Origin: Bacteroidales bacterium M5
Lineage (GTDB): Bacteria; Bacteroidota; Bacteroidia; Bacteroidales; Muribaculaceae
Length of the DNA stretch: 25,706 nucleotides
Assembly (NCBI GenBank): GCA_001689535.1
Contig: LUJP01000064.1
Location: forward strand, 1-25,706
Direction: 5' to 3'
Part shown: positions 1-9,000 of the stretch, piece by piece
Numbering within the stretch: position 1 is the first letter of the stretch
How the letters are laid out: each line of letters begins with the position of its first letter
The notes under the pieces: generated by a model
The model's input: the letters and a program-made list of their open reading frames with translations, nothing else
What the model was told of the DNA's origin: nothing
Database searches by the model: none
Translations under genes and position numbers: made by a program

Positions 1-27
1 TGTGTCTAACTTTTGGGGTGCAGTTCA
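1..27. mobile_element. Right-edge terminal inverted repeat of an IS3/IS150-type insertion sequence (rest lies left of the window)
   Basis: Read on the minus strand from position 27, the sequence begins TGAACTGCACCCC and continues AAAAGTTAGACA. This is the typical start (TG...) of IS150-group IS3-family terminal repeats as I recall them. No transposase is inside the window, because the element would extend to the left. Flanking chromosomal DNA would begin at about 28, some 40 bp past the end of the TPR gene. The match rests on memory of the family consensus, not on an alignment. Confidence 0.5.
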
Positions 28-67
28 AATGAACGGGACGCTTATTATTTTTATTCCTTACGTGCAA

Positions 68-1294
68 TTATTCGCCTGCTTCGGCTTTCCACTGGGTGGT
101 CTGGTTTTCGTAACCTGCACCAAGACGGTAGAAGAGACGATACAGGATTCCGGGAACTGCACTCATGTTGGTCTCATCGAGATTGTAAGCCTTCTCAAAG
201 AGTTCGGCAGCACGGAGGAAATCGTTCTTGAGAGCATCTATATTCTTGCCCTCGGTCTGTTCGTCGGACTTGAGAGCGGTGTTGTAAATCACACGGCCAA
301 GGTCAAAATATGCCTTTGCATAGGAAGGATCCAGATCAATTGACTTCTGATAGTTTTTCTCTGCATTGGCCATGTCATTTTCCTGCTCGCAGATGTAGCC
401 AAGAATGTCATAAAGCTGCGACTGCATCTGGGTATTGTCAGCGGGAGTAGCTGCAATAGCTTTCTCCACGAGCTCGTGGCATGCCTTGTAATCACCGGCG
501 AGAAGCTTGGCATTGATCAGCTGACCGATAAACGAGATGTTTTCAGTACCGAAAAGCTCATATCCTTTCGTGGCGAAATCAAGCATGGCGGTAGAGTCGT
601 TGATACGACGGGCCGCCTCCACACCATAAACATAAACATCGATATTCTTAAATGCTGCGGGAACCTTCTGAAGAGCGCTCAGAGCCACGGCATCCTTGTT
701 CTCGGAAAGAGCGGCAAGAGCCTGCAGAAGATATGCGTCGCCGAGCACGGTATCGGGAAGAGCCTTCGGAGGATTTTTGGCAAGCAGCGGATTGGTGGGA
801 AGAGAGGTATAAAGTTCCCATGCCTTGAGAGCTCCGTCGAAGTCCTGAGCCTGGAACATGAAAATACCTGCATTGCGGAGCTGGGGATGCTGCTCGGCTA
901 TAGCCTTGAGAATATCCTTGCTCTTCTTGGGTTTGATTTTACCTTTGTCATCAGGAATAGAGTCGAGGCTGAGAGCCTTTATATATGCTTCGAAGCCATC
1001 AACCATTGCCTTACCGGCGGCATCCTTCACATCGGCGCGCTGGCCATTTCCCATGGATTCCATGAGGAACACCTGGTCATACTGACCGAAACCGGCCTGT
1101 CCGGCGAGGAGCCAGGGAGTGATGGTTCCGGCTGTGGAGGGATCGGAGAGAGCCGGCTTGATAGCTTTGAGAGCGGCGGCATAGTCGGGCTTGGATTCTT
1201 TGAGCATGTGCTCAACGTCCTTCACAACCTGCTGCTGGGCAAATGCCGAACCTGCAGCCAGAAAAGTGACGGCTAAGATACTTAACTTCTTCAT
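68..1294 (-). CDS. Exported tetratricopeptide-repeat (TPR) protein, 408 aa
   Basis: The protein starts with a clear Sec signal peptide (MKK, hydrophobic core to about residue 15, then AGSAFAQ with likely cleavage after AFA), so it should act in the periplasm or at the cell surface. TPR-like helix pairs are visible, the clearest at about residues 290-335 (LYDILGYICEQENDMANAEK followed by an SIDLDPSYAKAYFDLG-type repeat). The middle is rich in Ala/Leu helices that may be degenerate repeats. No catalytic motif is seen; TPR proteins usually act as scaffolds. It lies 34 bp downstream of gyrA on the same strand with no promoter box between them, so co-transcription with gyrA is likely. An apparent IS end lies just beyond its stop codon. 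The exact role is unknown. Confidence 0.9.
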   Translation of the reverse strand: MKKLSILAVTFLAAGSAFAQQQVVKDVEHMLKESKPDYAAALKAIKPALSDPSTAGTITPWLLAGQAGFGQYDQVFLMESMGNGQRADVKDAAGKAMVDGFEAYIKALSLDSIPDDKGKIKPKKSKDILKAIAEQHPQLRNAGIFMFQAQDFDGALKAWELYTSLPTNPLLAKNPPKALPDTVLGDAYLLQALAALSENKDAVALSALQKVPAAFKNIDVYVYGVEAARRINDSTAMLDFATKGYELFGTENISFIGQLINAKLLAGDYKACHELVEKAIAATPADNTQMQSQLYDILGYICEQENDMANAEKNYQKSIDLDPSYAKAYFDLGRVIYNTALKSDEQTEGKNIDALKNDFLRAAELFEKAYNLDETNMSAVPGILYRLFYRLGAGYENQTTQWKAEAGE

Positions 1295-1328
1295 AATCTG
1301 TTAAGGGTTAGAGTTATTAGAGGGGGAA

Positions 1329-3881
1329 TTAATTAATAGTTTCATCATTTTCGGGTTCCTGAGCCGCAGAGTCGGAAATAGAATTGTCGGAAGGAGTGTT
1401 CTCTGGCAGTCCATCGATTATTTCCTCCACTTCTTCTTCGGAATCCACACAGCAAACAGATGCGATGGAGTCGCCTCGCTTGTCAAGATTTATAATTCTT
1501 ACGCCTTGAGTAGCGCGGCCCTGCACACGGAAGTCGGCCATACGCACGCGCAGTGTTATGCCACTGCGGTTTATTATCACAAGGTCGTTGAGGTCGTTCA
1601 CGCTCTTAATCGCCACAAGCGGACCGGTTTTTTCGGTCAGGTTAAGTGTCTTGACACCCTTTCCGCCGCGGTTGGTGATACGGTAATCGTCGAGTTCGGA
1701 ACGCTTTCCGAAGCCTCGTTCGGATACGACCATCACGGAGTTGTCCGAACCCGGTTCCATGCAAATCATTCCTACCACCTCGTCGTTTCCGTCATCATCA
1801 AGAGTCATTCCGCGCACACCGGTTGACACGCGTCCCATTTCCCTTACTTTGCTTTCGTGGAAACGGATTGCGCGACCGTTACGGTTGGCCAGGATAATTT
1901 CTGAATCGCCATCGGTGAGTTCCACGCCTATCACGCGGTCATCCTCACGTATAATAATGGCCTTCTTACCTTTGATATTCACTCGTGCATACTCTCGCAG
2001 ACAAGTTTTCTTCACTACACCGCCCTTGGTTGCGAACACAAGGTTATGGGTGCTTACGAATTCCTCGTCTTCAAGGTTCTTACATGAGATGAACGCGGTT
2101 ACGGAATCGCCGCTTTCGATATTAAGGAGGTTCTGAATAGCACGTCCCTTGGAATTTTTAGCTCCCTCAGGAAGTTCATAAACCTTCATTTTATAGACGA
2201 TACCTCGCTGTGTAAAGAACAGAAGCGAGCTATGCATGGAGGCAGTATAGATGTACTCTATAAAGTCTTCGTCGCGGGTCTCGCTTCCCTTGGATCCCAC
2301 ACCGCCACGGTTCTGGGCGCGGAATTCCGACAGAGGAGTACGCTTGATATAGCCAAGATGAGAAATGGTAATTATCATCTCGTCGTCGGCATAGAAATCT
2401 TCGGCGTTGAATTCACCTGCGGTGTAGTCAATGTCGGTGCGGCGCTCATCGCCATATTTGTCGCGAACCTCAATGAGTTCCGATTTGATAAGTTCACGAC
2501 ATACATGGTCGTTGTTGAGAATCTCATTGAGGTTGTTGATTTCAGCCATTACCTGATCGTAATTCTCACGAAGCTTGTCCTGCTCCATTCCGGTGAGCTG
2601 TTTGAGACGCATCTCGACGATTGCGGTTGTCTGAGCATCGCTGAGATTGAATCGTTCGGTAAGGGTGGCACGGGCAGCCTCGGTCGACGGGCTTTCACGG
2701 ATTATACGTATGACCTCGTCGATATTCTGGGAAGCTATAATAAGGCCCTGGAGGATATGGGCGCGTTCCTCGGCTTTACGGAGCAGGAACTTTGTACGGC
2801 GGATAACCACCTCATGTCTGTGCTCCACAAACGACTGAAGGACTTCCTTCAGATTTAGCGTTTTCGGACGGCCGTGAACAAGAGCCACATTGTTAACCGA
2901 GAATGAGGCCTGCATCTGGGTCATCTTGTAAAGCTTGTTCAGCACCACATTGGCGTTTGCATCAGCCTTGAGCTTGATGACGATACGCATGCCCTTATAG
3001 TTGCTCTCGTCGTTGATGTCGGCTATGCCGTCGAGTTTCTTTTCTGTAACAAGCTCTGCAATGTATTCGATAAGAAGAGCCTTGTTTACATTATAAGGAA
3101 TTTCGGTGACAATTATATTCTCATGATTGGCTTCCTGCTCAATCTCGGCCTTGGCACGGATTATAATGCGTCCGCGACCGGTTTCATATGCGTCGCGCAC
3201 ACCCTGATAGCCGTAGATAGTGCCGCCGGTGGGAAAGTCAGGAGCTGTGACATACTTCATCAGCTCGCTTACCGTAAGATCGGGATTGTCAACGAGTGCT
3301 ATCGAGGCGTTGATGGCTTCAGTGAGATTGTGGGGCGGCATATTTGTAGCCATTCCCACGGCAATACCAGAAGCTCCGTTTACCAAAAGATTGGGGAAGC
3401 GGGTGGGAAGTACCACTGGTTCCTGACGCGAGTTGTCATAATTAGGCTGAAAATCGACCGTTTCAGACTCTATATCACTAAGCATCTCTTCGCCCATACG
3501 CTGAAGGCGCACCTCAGTATAACGCATAGCAGCGGCACCGTCGCCATCCACAGAGCCAAAGTTACCGTGGCCGTCTACAAGGCAATAACGAAGGGCCCAA
3601 GGCTGAGCCAGGCGCACCACGGTTCCATAAATTGAGGAATCGCCGTGGGGGTGGTATTTACCCATAACCTCACCCACGCAGTTGGCTGACTTCTTATGAG
3701 GGTGATCGGAAGTATTACCCATTTCATTCATACCGAAAAGAACGCGCCGGTGAACGGGCTTGAGGCCATCGCGCACATCGGGCAACGCACGGCTCACGAT
3801 TACCGACATACTGTAGTCGATATAGGCCGACTTCATTTCCTTTTCAATATCTATCTTTAGGATTCTGTCTTCTTCAAGCAT
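1329..3881 (-). CDS. gyrA: DNA gyrase subunit A, 850 aa
   Basis: GyrA is the DNA-breaking subunit of gyrase, the ATP-driven enzyme that introduces negative supercoils together with GyrB. The sequence shows the N-terminal start MLEEDRILKIDIEKEM, the quinolone-interacting region KYHPHGDSSIYG (75-86), and the catalytic tyrosine Y121 in MRYTE. The coiled-coil tower region spans about 340-480, and a C-terminal beta-pinwheel follows from about 500. The canonical GyrA-box position reads QNRGGVG (523-529), departing from Q-R/K-R-G-G-R/K-G at the second and sixth residues. The last roughly 35 residues are acidic. The residue equivalent to E. coli Ser83 is Ser82 (kept), but the Asp87 equivalent is Gly86. 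Length is normal for the family. A ParC identity is less likely because of the start, the pinwheel and the box-like motif. gyrB is not in the window. Confidence 0.97.
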   Translation of the reverse strand: MLEEDRILKIDIEKEMKSAYIDYSMSVIVSRALPDVRDGLKPVHRRVLFGMNEMGNTSDHPHKKSANCVGEVMGKYHPHGDSSIYGTVVRLAQPWALRYCLVDGHGNFGSVDGDGAAAMRYTEVRLQRMGEEMLSDIESETVDFQPNYDNSRQEPVVLPTRFPNLLVNGASGIAVGMATNMPPHNLTEAINASIALVDNPDLTVSELMKYVTAPDFPTGGTIYGYQGVRDAYETGRGRIIIRAKAEIEQEANHENIIVTEIPYNVNKALLIEYIAELVTEKKLDGIADINDESNYKGMRIVIKLKADANANVVLNKLYKMTQMQASFSVNNVALVHGRPKTLNLKEVLQSFVEHRHEVVIRRTKFLLRKAEERAHILQGLIIASQNIDEVIRIIRESPSTEAARATLTERFNLSDAQTTAIVEMRLKQLTGMEQDKLRENYDQVMAEINNLNEILNNDHVCRELIKSELIEVRDKYGDERRTDIDYTAGEFNAEDFYADDEMIITISHLGYIKRTPLSEFRAQNRGGVGSKGSETRDEDFIEYIYTASMHSSLLFFTQRGIVYKMKVYELPEGAKNSKGRAIQNLLNIESGDSVTAFISCKNLEDEEFVSTHNLVFATKGGVVKKTCLREYARVNIKGKKAIIIREDDRVIGVELTDGDSEIILANRNGRAIRFHESKVREMGRVSTGVRGMTLDDDGNDEVVGMICMEPGSDNSVMVVSERGFGKRSELDDYRITNRGGKGVKTLNLTEKTGPLVAIKSVNDLNDLVIINRSGITLRVRMADFRVQGRATQGVRIINLDKRGDSIASVCCVDSEEEVEEIIDGLPENTPSDNSISDSAAQEPENDETIN

Positions 3882-3990
3882 AGCTTAAATCTGTCTTATC
3901 TTGTTTGGTTACAAATAATTGACCCACAGCAGCGACGAACGCCCGGCGATAAAATCGGCCAAGCGGAGGCTACATGCGGGAAAATCAGAG

Positions 3991-4022
3991 CAAAGATAAG
4001 CATTTTTTCGGAATTCCGCAAC
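3991..4022 (-). promoter_or_regulatory. gyrA promoter (Bacteroidetes -33/-7 type)
   Basis: On the minus strand a full -7 box TATCTTTG (consensus TAnnTTTG) lies at 3998-3991. Upstream of it is GTTGC at 4022-4018, which matches three of four bases of the TTTG -33 element with 20-bp spacing. Transcription would start near 3985, about 100 nt before the gyrA ATG. Confidence 0.7.
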
Positions 4023-4137
4023 GGTTATTTATTCAACACTTCGCCATGAGAAAATTATCTCTCACAGCATTAAAGGGCCCATTAAAATGATGTTTTTAGT
4101 ATTTTTAGATAAAAACATGTGGTTTTTGGCACAATTA

Positions 4138-4168
4138 TTGCTTTCTTTGTGTAGGATTTATAATCATG
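4138..4168 (+). promoter_or_regulatory. Possible clpC promoter
   Basis: TTGC at 4138-4141 is followed after exactly 19 bp by TAATCATG (4161-4168), a partial match (TA, TG kept) to TAnnTTTG. The TTGC-N19 geometry is the same as for the better promoters in this window. It would give a leader of about 35 nt before ATG 4210. The match is weak, so this is tentative. Confidence 0.3.
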
Positions 4169-4209
4169 TTTCCAACACACCAATTACACCGATTATTTTT
4201 ACTCTTTAT

Positions 4210-6789
4210 ATGAATACAGTTTTTTCTCAAGAGCTGAAGAACGTACTTTCTGCCAGTGCAAGTGTGGCCGCCGGGCATAACTCTCCGGTTATAAGGCCTG
4301 AGCACATGCTTCTGGCATTACTCGAGGCTCCCTCGCAACGTGCCCTCAAGCTCATTGACCGCAACACAAGAGGAAGCTCGGCCTACGCTCTGAAAGAGGA
4401 GCTTGACCGCCAGCTATTTGAAATGGGAATTGACCATACCGCTAATGTCACCGAAGTGTCCGTGAGCGATATGGCCAACCGCCTGATGAAGCTTTGCGTG
4501 CTTGAGGCTCGCATGCTCCGTAGCGACACCGTGGAAATCGAGCATCTTCTCCTCGCCATTTTTCATAATTCCGAAATCAAAGAAGCCGCATATATGGTTC
4601 CGTTCGCACAGGCCGGAGTCACATATTCCTCGCTTTTCCAGTCACTTGCCGAGAATGCAGGCCTGCCGACCGCCGGAGCGGATTTCGCTGACAACACCGA
4701 CGATGATGACGCCGACGATGACGCACCGATGGAAAGCGACGACAGCAGCAGAAGCGCCCAGCATGGTTCTTCGAGAGACCAGCGTACCACTGCTCAACGG
4801 CGTGGAGGCGACACCCCTGCCCTTGACAAATACGGTATAGACATGACCCGCGCAGCCGAGGAAGGACGCCTCGATCCTGTGGTAGGACGCGAAGTGGAGA
4901 TTGAGCGCGTGGCCCAGATATTGAGCCGACGCAAGAAAAACAATCCTGTGCTTATTGGCGAACCCGGCGTGGGCAAATCGGCAATCGTAGAGGGTCTGGC
5001 GCTACGTATAATCCAGCGCAAGGTGAGCCGCGTGCTCTTCGACAAGCGCGTGGTCTCCCTGGATATGGCCACTATCGTGGCCGGCACAAAATACCGTGGC
5101 CAGTTCGAGGAGCGTGTAAAGGCTATTCTGAACGAGCTTGCCAAAAACAAGGATGTAATACTTTTCATCGACGAACTTCACACGATAGTGGGAGCAGGCA
5201 ATGCCGCCGGAACCATGGACGCGGCCAATATGCTCAAGCCCGCCCTTGCCCGTGGCGAAATCCAGTGCATCGGAGCCACCACGCTTGATGAATACCGTAA
5301 AAACATAGAGAAGGACGGAGCACTCGAGCGCAGGTTCCAGAAAGTAATGGTGGAACCCACATCAGAAGAAGAGACTCTTCAGATTCTTAACAATATCAAG
5401 GAAAAGTATGAGGCTCACCACAATGTGACCTACACCCCGGAGGCCCTGCGCGCATGCGTGAACCTCACAAGGCGCTATATGAGTGACCGCAACTTCCCCG
5501 ACAAGGCCATCGACGCGCTCGACGAGGCCGGTTCGAGAGTTCACATCACAAATATAGAAGTGCCACGTGAAATCGAGCAGCTCGAAGAGCAGATAGCTGA
5601 GACGTCAGCGCTCAAAATCGCAGCTGCCCAGGCTCAGGACTTCGAAAAAGCAGCCGGTTACCGCGACAGTGAACAACAGTTGAAAAAGCAGCTTGAACAG
5701 CAGAAAGAGCAATGGGAAAAACATCTTTCATCTCACCGCGAGACCGTAGACGATGACAAAGTGGCCGAAGTGGTAGCTATGATGACCGGCGTCCCCGTAC
5801 AGCGAATAGCCCAGGCCGAAGGTCGCCGTCTGAAAGAAATGGCACCGAAACTTAAGAGTGAAATCATTGGTCAGGACAATGCCATCGACAAGATTGTAAA
5901 AGCCATTCAGCGCAACCGCATAGGACTCAAAGATCCATCAAAACCTATCGGTGTGTTCATGTTTCTCGGACCTACCGGAGTGGGCAAGACCCATCTTGCA
6001 AAAAAACTCGCCGAGTATCTTTTCGACTCATCGGACACTCTTATAAGAATGGACATGAGCGAATACATGGAAAAATTCACAGTGAGCCGTCTGGTCGGTG
6101 CGCCTCCGGGATATGTGGGATACGAAGAAGGCGGTCAGCTTACCGAAAAGGTTCGCCGTCGCCCCTACTCCGTGGTGCTCCTTGATGAAATAGAGAAAGC
6201 CCACCCCGACGTCTTCAATCTCTTGCTTCAGGTTATGGACGAAGGCCGTCTGACCGACAGCCTCGGGCGCCGCATCGATTTTAAGAACACTATAATAATC
6301 ATGACATCCAACATCGGCACGCGTCAGCTCAAGGACTTCGGCTCGACCGGCGTAGGATTCTCCACTCCCGGCACCGACACATCAGCCAATGCCCAGGCGA
6401 TAATAAGCAAAGCTCTCCAGAAGGCTTTCTCGCCCGAATTCCTCAATCGCGTGGACGATGTGATAATGTTCGACCAGCTAAGCAAAGATGCCATTTTCAA
6501 AATAATAGACATCGAGCTTGCCGGTTTCCGCAAACGCCTGGAGTCACTTGGATACTCCCTTGATATAACCGAGGAAGCCAAAACCTTCATTGCCGAAAAG
6601 GGCTACGACGCCCAGTATGGCGCCCGTCCACTGAAACGTGCCATCCAGAAGTATATCGAGGACGACCTTGCCGACCTGATTATGGACGCAAAGATTTCAG
6701 AAGGCGATACTGTCAGAGTGACTTACGATCCCGCTGATAAAAAACTTATCACGGCCATTGTAGCTCCTGACAAGCCGGAACGAAACTGA
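4210..6789 (+). CDS. clpC: ATP-dependent Clp protease ATP-binding subunit ClpC, 859 aa
   Basis: ClpC is a hexameric AAA+ unfoldase that threads substrates into ClpP. Order of parts: a double Clp-N repeat (about 1-150); a very acidic, serine-rich linker (161-190); AAA+ D1 with Walker A GEPGVGKS (250-257) and Walker B VILFIDE; a short middle segment with a UVR-like QDFEKAAGYRD motif (about 476-486), typical of ClpC and unlike the long ClpB coiled coil; and D2 with Walker A GPTGVGKT (587-594), pore loop GYVGYEE and Walker B VVLLDE. The ClpP-docking VGF tripeptide sits at 715-717. The frame is open further upstream to 4087, but those 41 residues are hydrophobic and unlike the family. ATG 4210 (MNTVFSQELKNVL) is the expected start. 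It is followed by a strong terminator. Confidence 0.94.
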   Translation: MNTVFSQELKNVLSASASVAAGHNSPVIRPEHMLLALLEAPSQRALKLIDRNTRGSSAYALKEELDRQLFEMGIDHTANVTEVSVSDMANRLMKLCVLEARMLRSDTVEIEHLLLAIFHNSEIKEAAYMVPFAQAGVTYSSLFQSLAENAGLPTAGADFADNTDDDDADDDAPMESDDSSRSAQHGSSRDQRTTAQRRGGDTPALDKYGIDMTRAAEEGRLDPVVGREVEIERVAQILSRRKKNNPVLIGEPGVGKSAIVEGLALRIIQRKVSRVLFDKRVVSLDMATIVAGTKYRGQFEERVKAILNELAKNKDVILFIDELHTIVGAGNAAGTMDAANMLKPALARGEIQCIGATTLDEYRKNIEKDGALERRFQKVMVEPTSEEETLQILNNIKEKYEAHHNVTYTPEALRACVNLTRRYMSDRNFPDKAIDALDEAGSRVHITNIEVPREIEQLEEQIAETSALKIAAAQAQDFEKAAGYRDSEQQLKKQLEQQKEQWEKHLSSHRETVDDDKVAEVVAMMTGVPVQRIAQAEGRRLKEMAPKLKSEIIGQDNAIDKIVKAIQRNRIGLKDPSKPIGVFMFLGPTGVGKTHLAKKLAEYLFDSSDTLIRMDMSEYMEKFTVSRLVGAPPGYVGYEEGGQLTEKVRRRPYSVVLLDEIEKAHPDVFNLLLQVMDEGRLTDSLGRRIDFKNTIIIMTSNIGTRQLKDFGSTGVGFSTPGTDTSANAQAIISKALQKAFSPEFLNRVDDVIMFDQLSKDAIFKIIDIELAGFRKRLESLGYSLDITEEAKTFIAEKGYDAQYGARPLKRAIQKYIEDDLADLIMDAKISEGDTVRVTYDPADKKLITAIVAPDKPERN

Positions 6790-6824
6790 CAATTCGTCAG
6801 TACGGTTTAACATTATTTACAATT

Positions 6825-6856
6825 AATGCCACGGCTTTTGCTGTGGCATTTTTTTT
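6825..6856 (+). terminator. Intrinsic terminator of clpC
   Basis: An 11-bp stem AATGCCACGGC / GCTGTGGCATT, with one G-U pair and a TTTT loop, is followed by a run of T. It lies 36 bp after the clpC stop codon and separates clpC from htpG. Confidence 0.9.
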
Positions 6857-6932
6857 GTTGTTATGTTATAACAGAAGCGGGCTGTCACCGCCATAAAATC
6901 AATCAGAACAACAAACATAAATATACACTTAT

Positions 6933-8987
6933 ATGTCAACTGTACAAAAAGGTAAAATCGGAGTTACCACCGACAATATTTTTCCTGTAATCAAGAAGTT
7001 TCTATATTCCGACCATGAGATTTTCCTTCGCGAGCTCGTGAGCAATGCCATCGACGCCACTCAGAAGCTCAAGACCCTCTCTTCTTTTGGCGAATTCAAG
7101 GGAGAGCTCGGGGAAATGAATGTAAAAGTGACTGTAGACAAAGAAGCCGGCACTCTTACCGTCAGCGACCACGGAATTGGCATGACCGCCGAAGATATAG
7201 ACAAATACATCAACCAGATCGCATTTTCCGGAGCTGAGGAATTTCTTGAGAAGTATAAAGACAATGCCGCTTCCATCATCGGACATTTCGGTCTCGGATT
7301 CTACTCGGCCTTTATGGTCTCCACCAAAGTGGAAATCCGTTCTCTCAGCTACAAGGAGAACGCTCAGGCCGTAAGATGGGAATGCGACGGCAATCCGGAA
7401 TTCACCATGGAGCCCTGCGACAAGACTGAGCGCGGCACCGACGTGATTCTCCATATCGACCCCGAAAATGCCAAATTCCTTGAACAGAACGAAATCGACG
7501 CGCTCCTCAAAAAATACTGCCGCTTCCTCCCGGTTCCGGTAATTTCAGGTTTCGAACAGGAATGGAAAGACGGCAAAATGACCGATACCGACACACCGAA
7601 CGTGATAAACAGCACCGAGCCGGCCTGGACTCGCAAACCTGCCGACCTTACCGACAAGGACTATCTCGAATTCTATCATCAGCTCTACCCCGGTCAGGAC
7701 GATCCCCTTTTCTGGATTCACCTCAATGTGGACTATCCCTTCACGCTCACCGGTATCCTGTATTTCCCGAAAATTAAAAACAACTTCGAGCTCACAAAGA
7801 ACCGCATCCAGCTCTATTGCAATCAGGTATATGTGACCGATTCTATTGAAGGCGTTGTGCCCGAATTCATGATGCTACTTCAGGGTGTGATAGATTCTCC
7901 CGATATTCCTCTGAATGTAAGCCGTTCATACCTGCAGAGCGATACGGCGGTGAAAAAGATTTCAGGCTACATCACCAAAAAAGTAGCTTCCCGTCTGGAA
8001 GATATTTTCCGCACAGACCGTCCGGACTTTGAAAAGAAATGGGACGACATAAAGATCTTCATCGAATACGGTATGCTTACCGACCAGAAGTTCTGTGATT
8101 CCGCAATGAAGTTCACTCTCCTCAAGGACACGGAAAACAAATTCTATACCCTCGAGGAATACCGCACCCTGATAGAGGGTTCGCAGACCGACAAAGACGG
8201 CAACGTGGTATATATCTACGCCAACGACCCCGTGGCACAATACACTTATATAAAGGCCGCCAATGACCGCGGATACAACGTTCTGCTGATGGATGGCCAG
8301 CTTGACAGCCACTTCATAGGACTGCTTGAATCAAAAATCGAGAAATCGAGATTTGTCCGCGTAGATTCCGATACCGCAGAAAATCTCATTCCTTCTGCCG
8401 ATAAAAAAGCTGCCGAACTCACTCCCGAGCAGCGCGATGCTCTGACTGAGCTCTTCAGATGCCAGATTCCCAAAGTGGACAAGGCCGAATTCCTTGTAAG
8501 CTTCGAGCAAGTGAATCCCGAAGCCAATCCGGTGATGATAACCCAGAACGAATACATGCGCCGAATGAAGGAAATGGCAGCCATGCAGCCCGGCATGAGC
8601 TTCTACGGTGAACTCCCGGACAGCTACAACCTTATTGTCAACGTTGCTTCTCCCGTTGTAGGTCAGATCATGAAAGATGCCGATGCCAATCTGATTCCCC
8701 AGCTCAAGCCCATGAATGAGACAATCAGCGCCAATTCCGCTAAGGCTCAGGCCATACGCGATGAGGCCAAAGACGGCAAACTCACCGATGACCAGCAGAA
8801 CCAGATCAAGCACTTTGATGAGGACACCGAAGCGCAGCGACACAAAATCAACCATATCGTGAGTGATTACGCCAAAGAGCAGCCTTTGGTCAAACAGGTA
8901 ATAGACCTGGCTCTCCTTGCCAACGGACTCCTTCGCGGAGCCGACCTCAACGAATTCATTCGCCGCAGCGTAAGTCTTCTTAAATAA
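6933..8987 (+). CDS. htpG: Molecular chaperone HtpG (bacterial Hsp90), 684 aa
   Basis: HtpG is the cytosolic dimeric Hsp90 chaperone that remodels client proteins with ATP. The GHKL ATPase motifs are all present: ELVSNAIDA (34-42, catalytic Glu34 and Mg-binding Asn38), DHGIGMT (79-85, Asp79 contacts adenine) and GHFGLGFYSAF (117-127). The middle domain has the expected NRIQLYCNQVYV and NVSRSYLQ segments; the C-terminal dimerisation domain is complete. Length is slightly longer than the E. coli protein (about 624 aa), in line with Bacteroidetes members. The start MSTVQKGKIGVTTDNIF fits the family. A terminator separates it from clpC, so it needs its own promoter; no TAnnTTTG box was seen in the roughly 75-bp leader. 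glsA begins 13 bp after its stop. Confidence 0.97.
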   Translation: MSTVQKGKIGVTTDNIFPVIKKFLYSDHEIFLRELVSNAIDATQKLKTLSSFGEFKGELGEMNVKVTVDKEAGTLTVSDHGIGMTAEDIDKYINQIAFSGAEEFLEKYKDNAASIIGHFGLGFYSAFMVSTKVEIRSLSYKENAQAVRWECDGNPEFTMEPCDKTERGTDVILHIDPENAKFLEQNEIDALLKKYCRFLPVPVISGFEQEWKDGKMTDTDTPNVINSTEPAWTRKPADLTDKDYLEFYHQLYPGQDDPLFWIHLNVDYPFTLTGILYFPKIKNNFELTKNRIQLYCNQVYVTDSIEGVVPEFMMLLQGVIDSPDIPLNVSRSYLQSDTAVKKISGYITKKVASRLEDIFRTDRPDFEKKWDDIKIFIEYGMLTDQKFCDSAMKFTLLKDTENKFYTLEEYRTLIEGSQTDKDGNVVYIYANDPVAQYTYIKAANDRGYNVLLMDGQLDSHFIGLLESKIEKSRFVRVDSDTAENLIPSADKKAAELTPEQRDALTELFRCQIPKVDKAEFLVSFEQVNPEANPVMITQNEYMRRMKEMAAMQPGMSFYGELPDSYNLIVNVASPVVGQIMKDADANLIPQLKPMNETISANSAKAQAIRDEAKDGKLTDDQQNQIKHFDEDTEAQRHKINHIVSDYAKEQPLVKQVIDLALLANGLLRGADLNEFIRRSVSLLK

Positions 8988-9000
8988 TCGTTACTGTCCT

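Larger units (their letters stand above)
3882..4209. other. Intergenic spacer between divergent gyrA and clpC
   Basis: This 328-bp gap holds no convincing gene. On the minus strand it contains the gyrA promoter (3991-4022), leaving an untranslated gyrA leader of roughly 100 nt. Its clpC-proximal part contains a weaker candidate clpC promoter. A small inverted repeat (TGAGA...TCTCA, about 4048-4066) is visible, but it is too short to interpret. No CIRCE-like (TTAGCACTC) heat-shock operator was found by eye. Confidence 0.7.

Noticed and set aside
476..1276. 266-aa open frame on the plus strand
   Set aside because: It lies wholly antisense to the TPR gene, shows no family motif, and has a composition that mirrors the codons of the opposite gene.
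4087..4209. Hydrophobic 41-residue N-terminal extension of ClpC
   Set aside because: The family begins at the MNTVFSQELKNVL-like position; the extension has no parallel and spans the candidate clpC promoter.
3882..4209. Heat-shock operator (CIRCE) ahead of clpC
   Set aside because: No TTAGCACTC-type inverted repeat could be found by eye.
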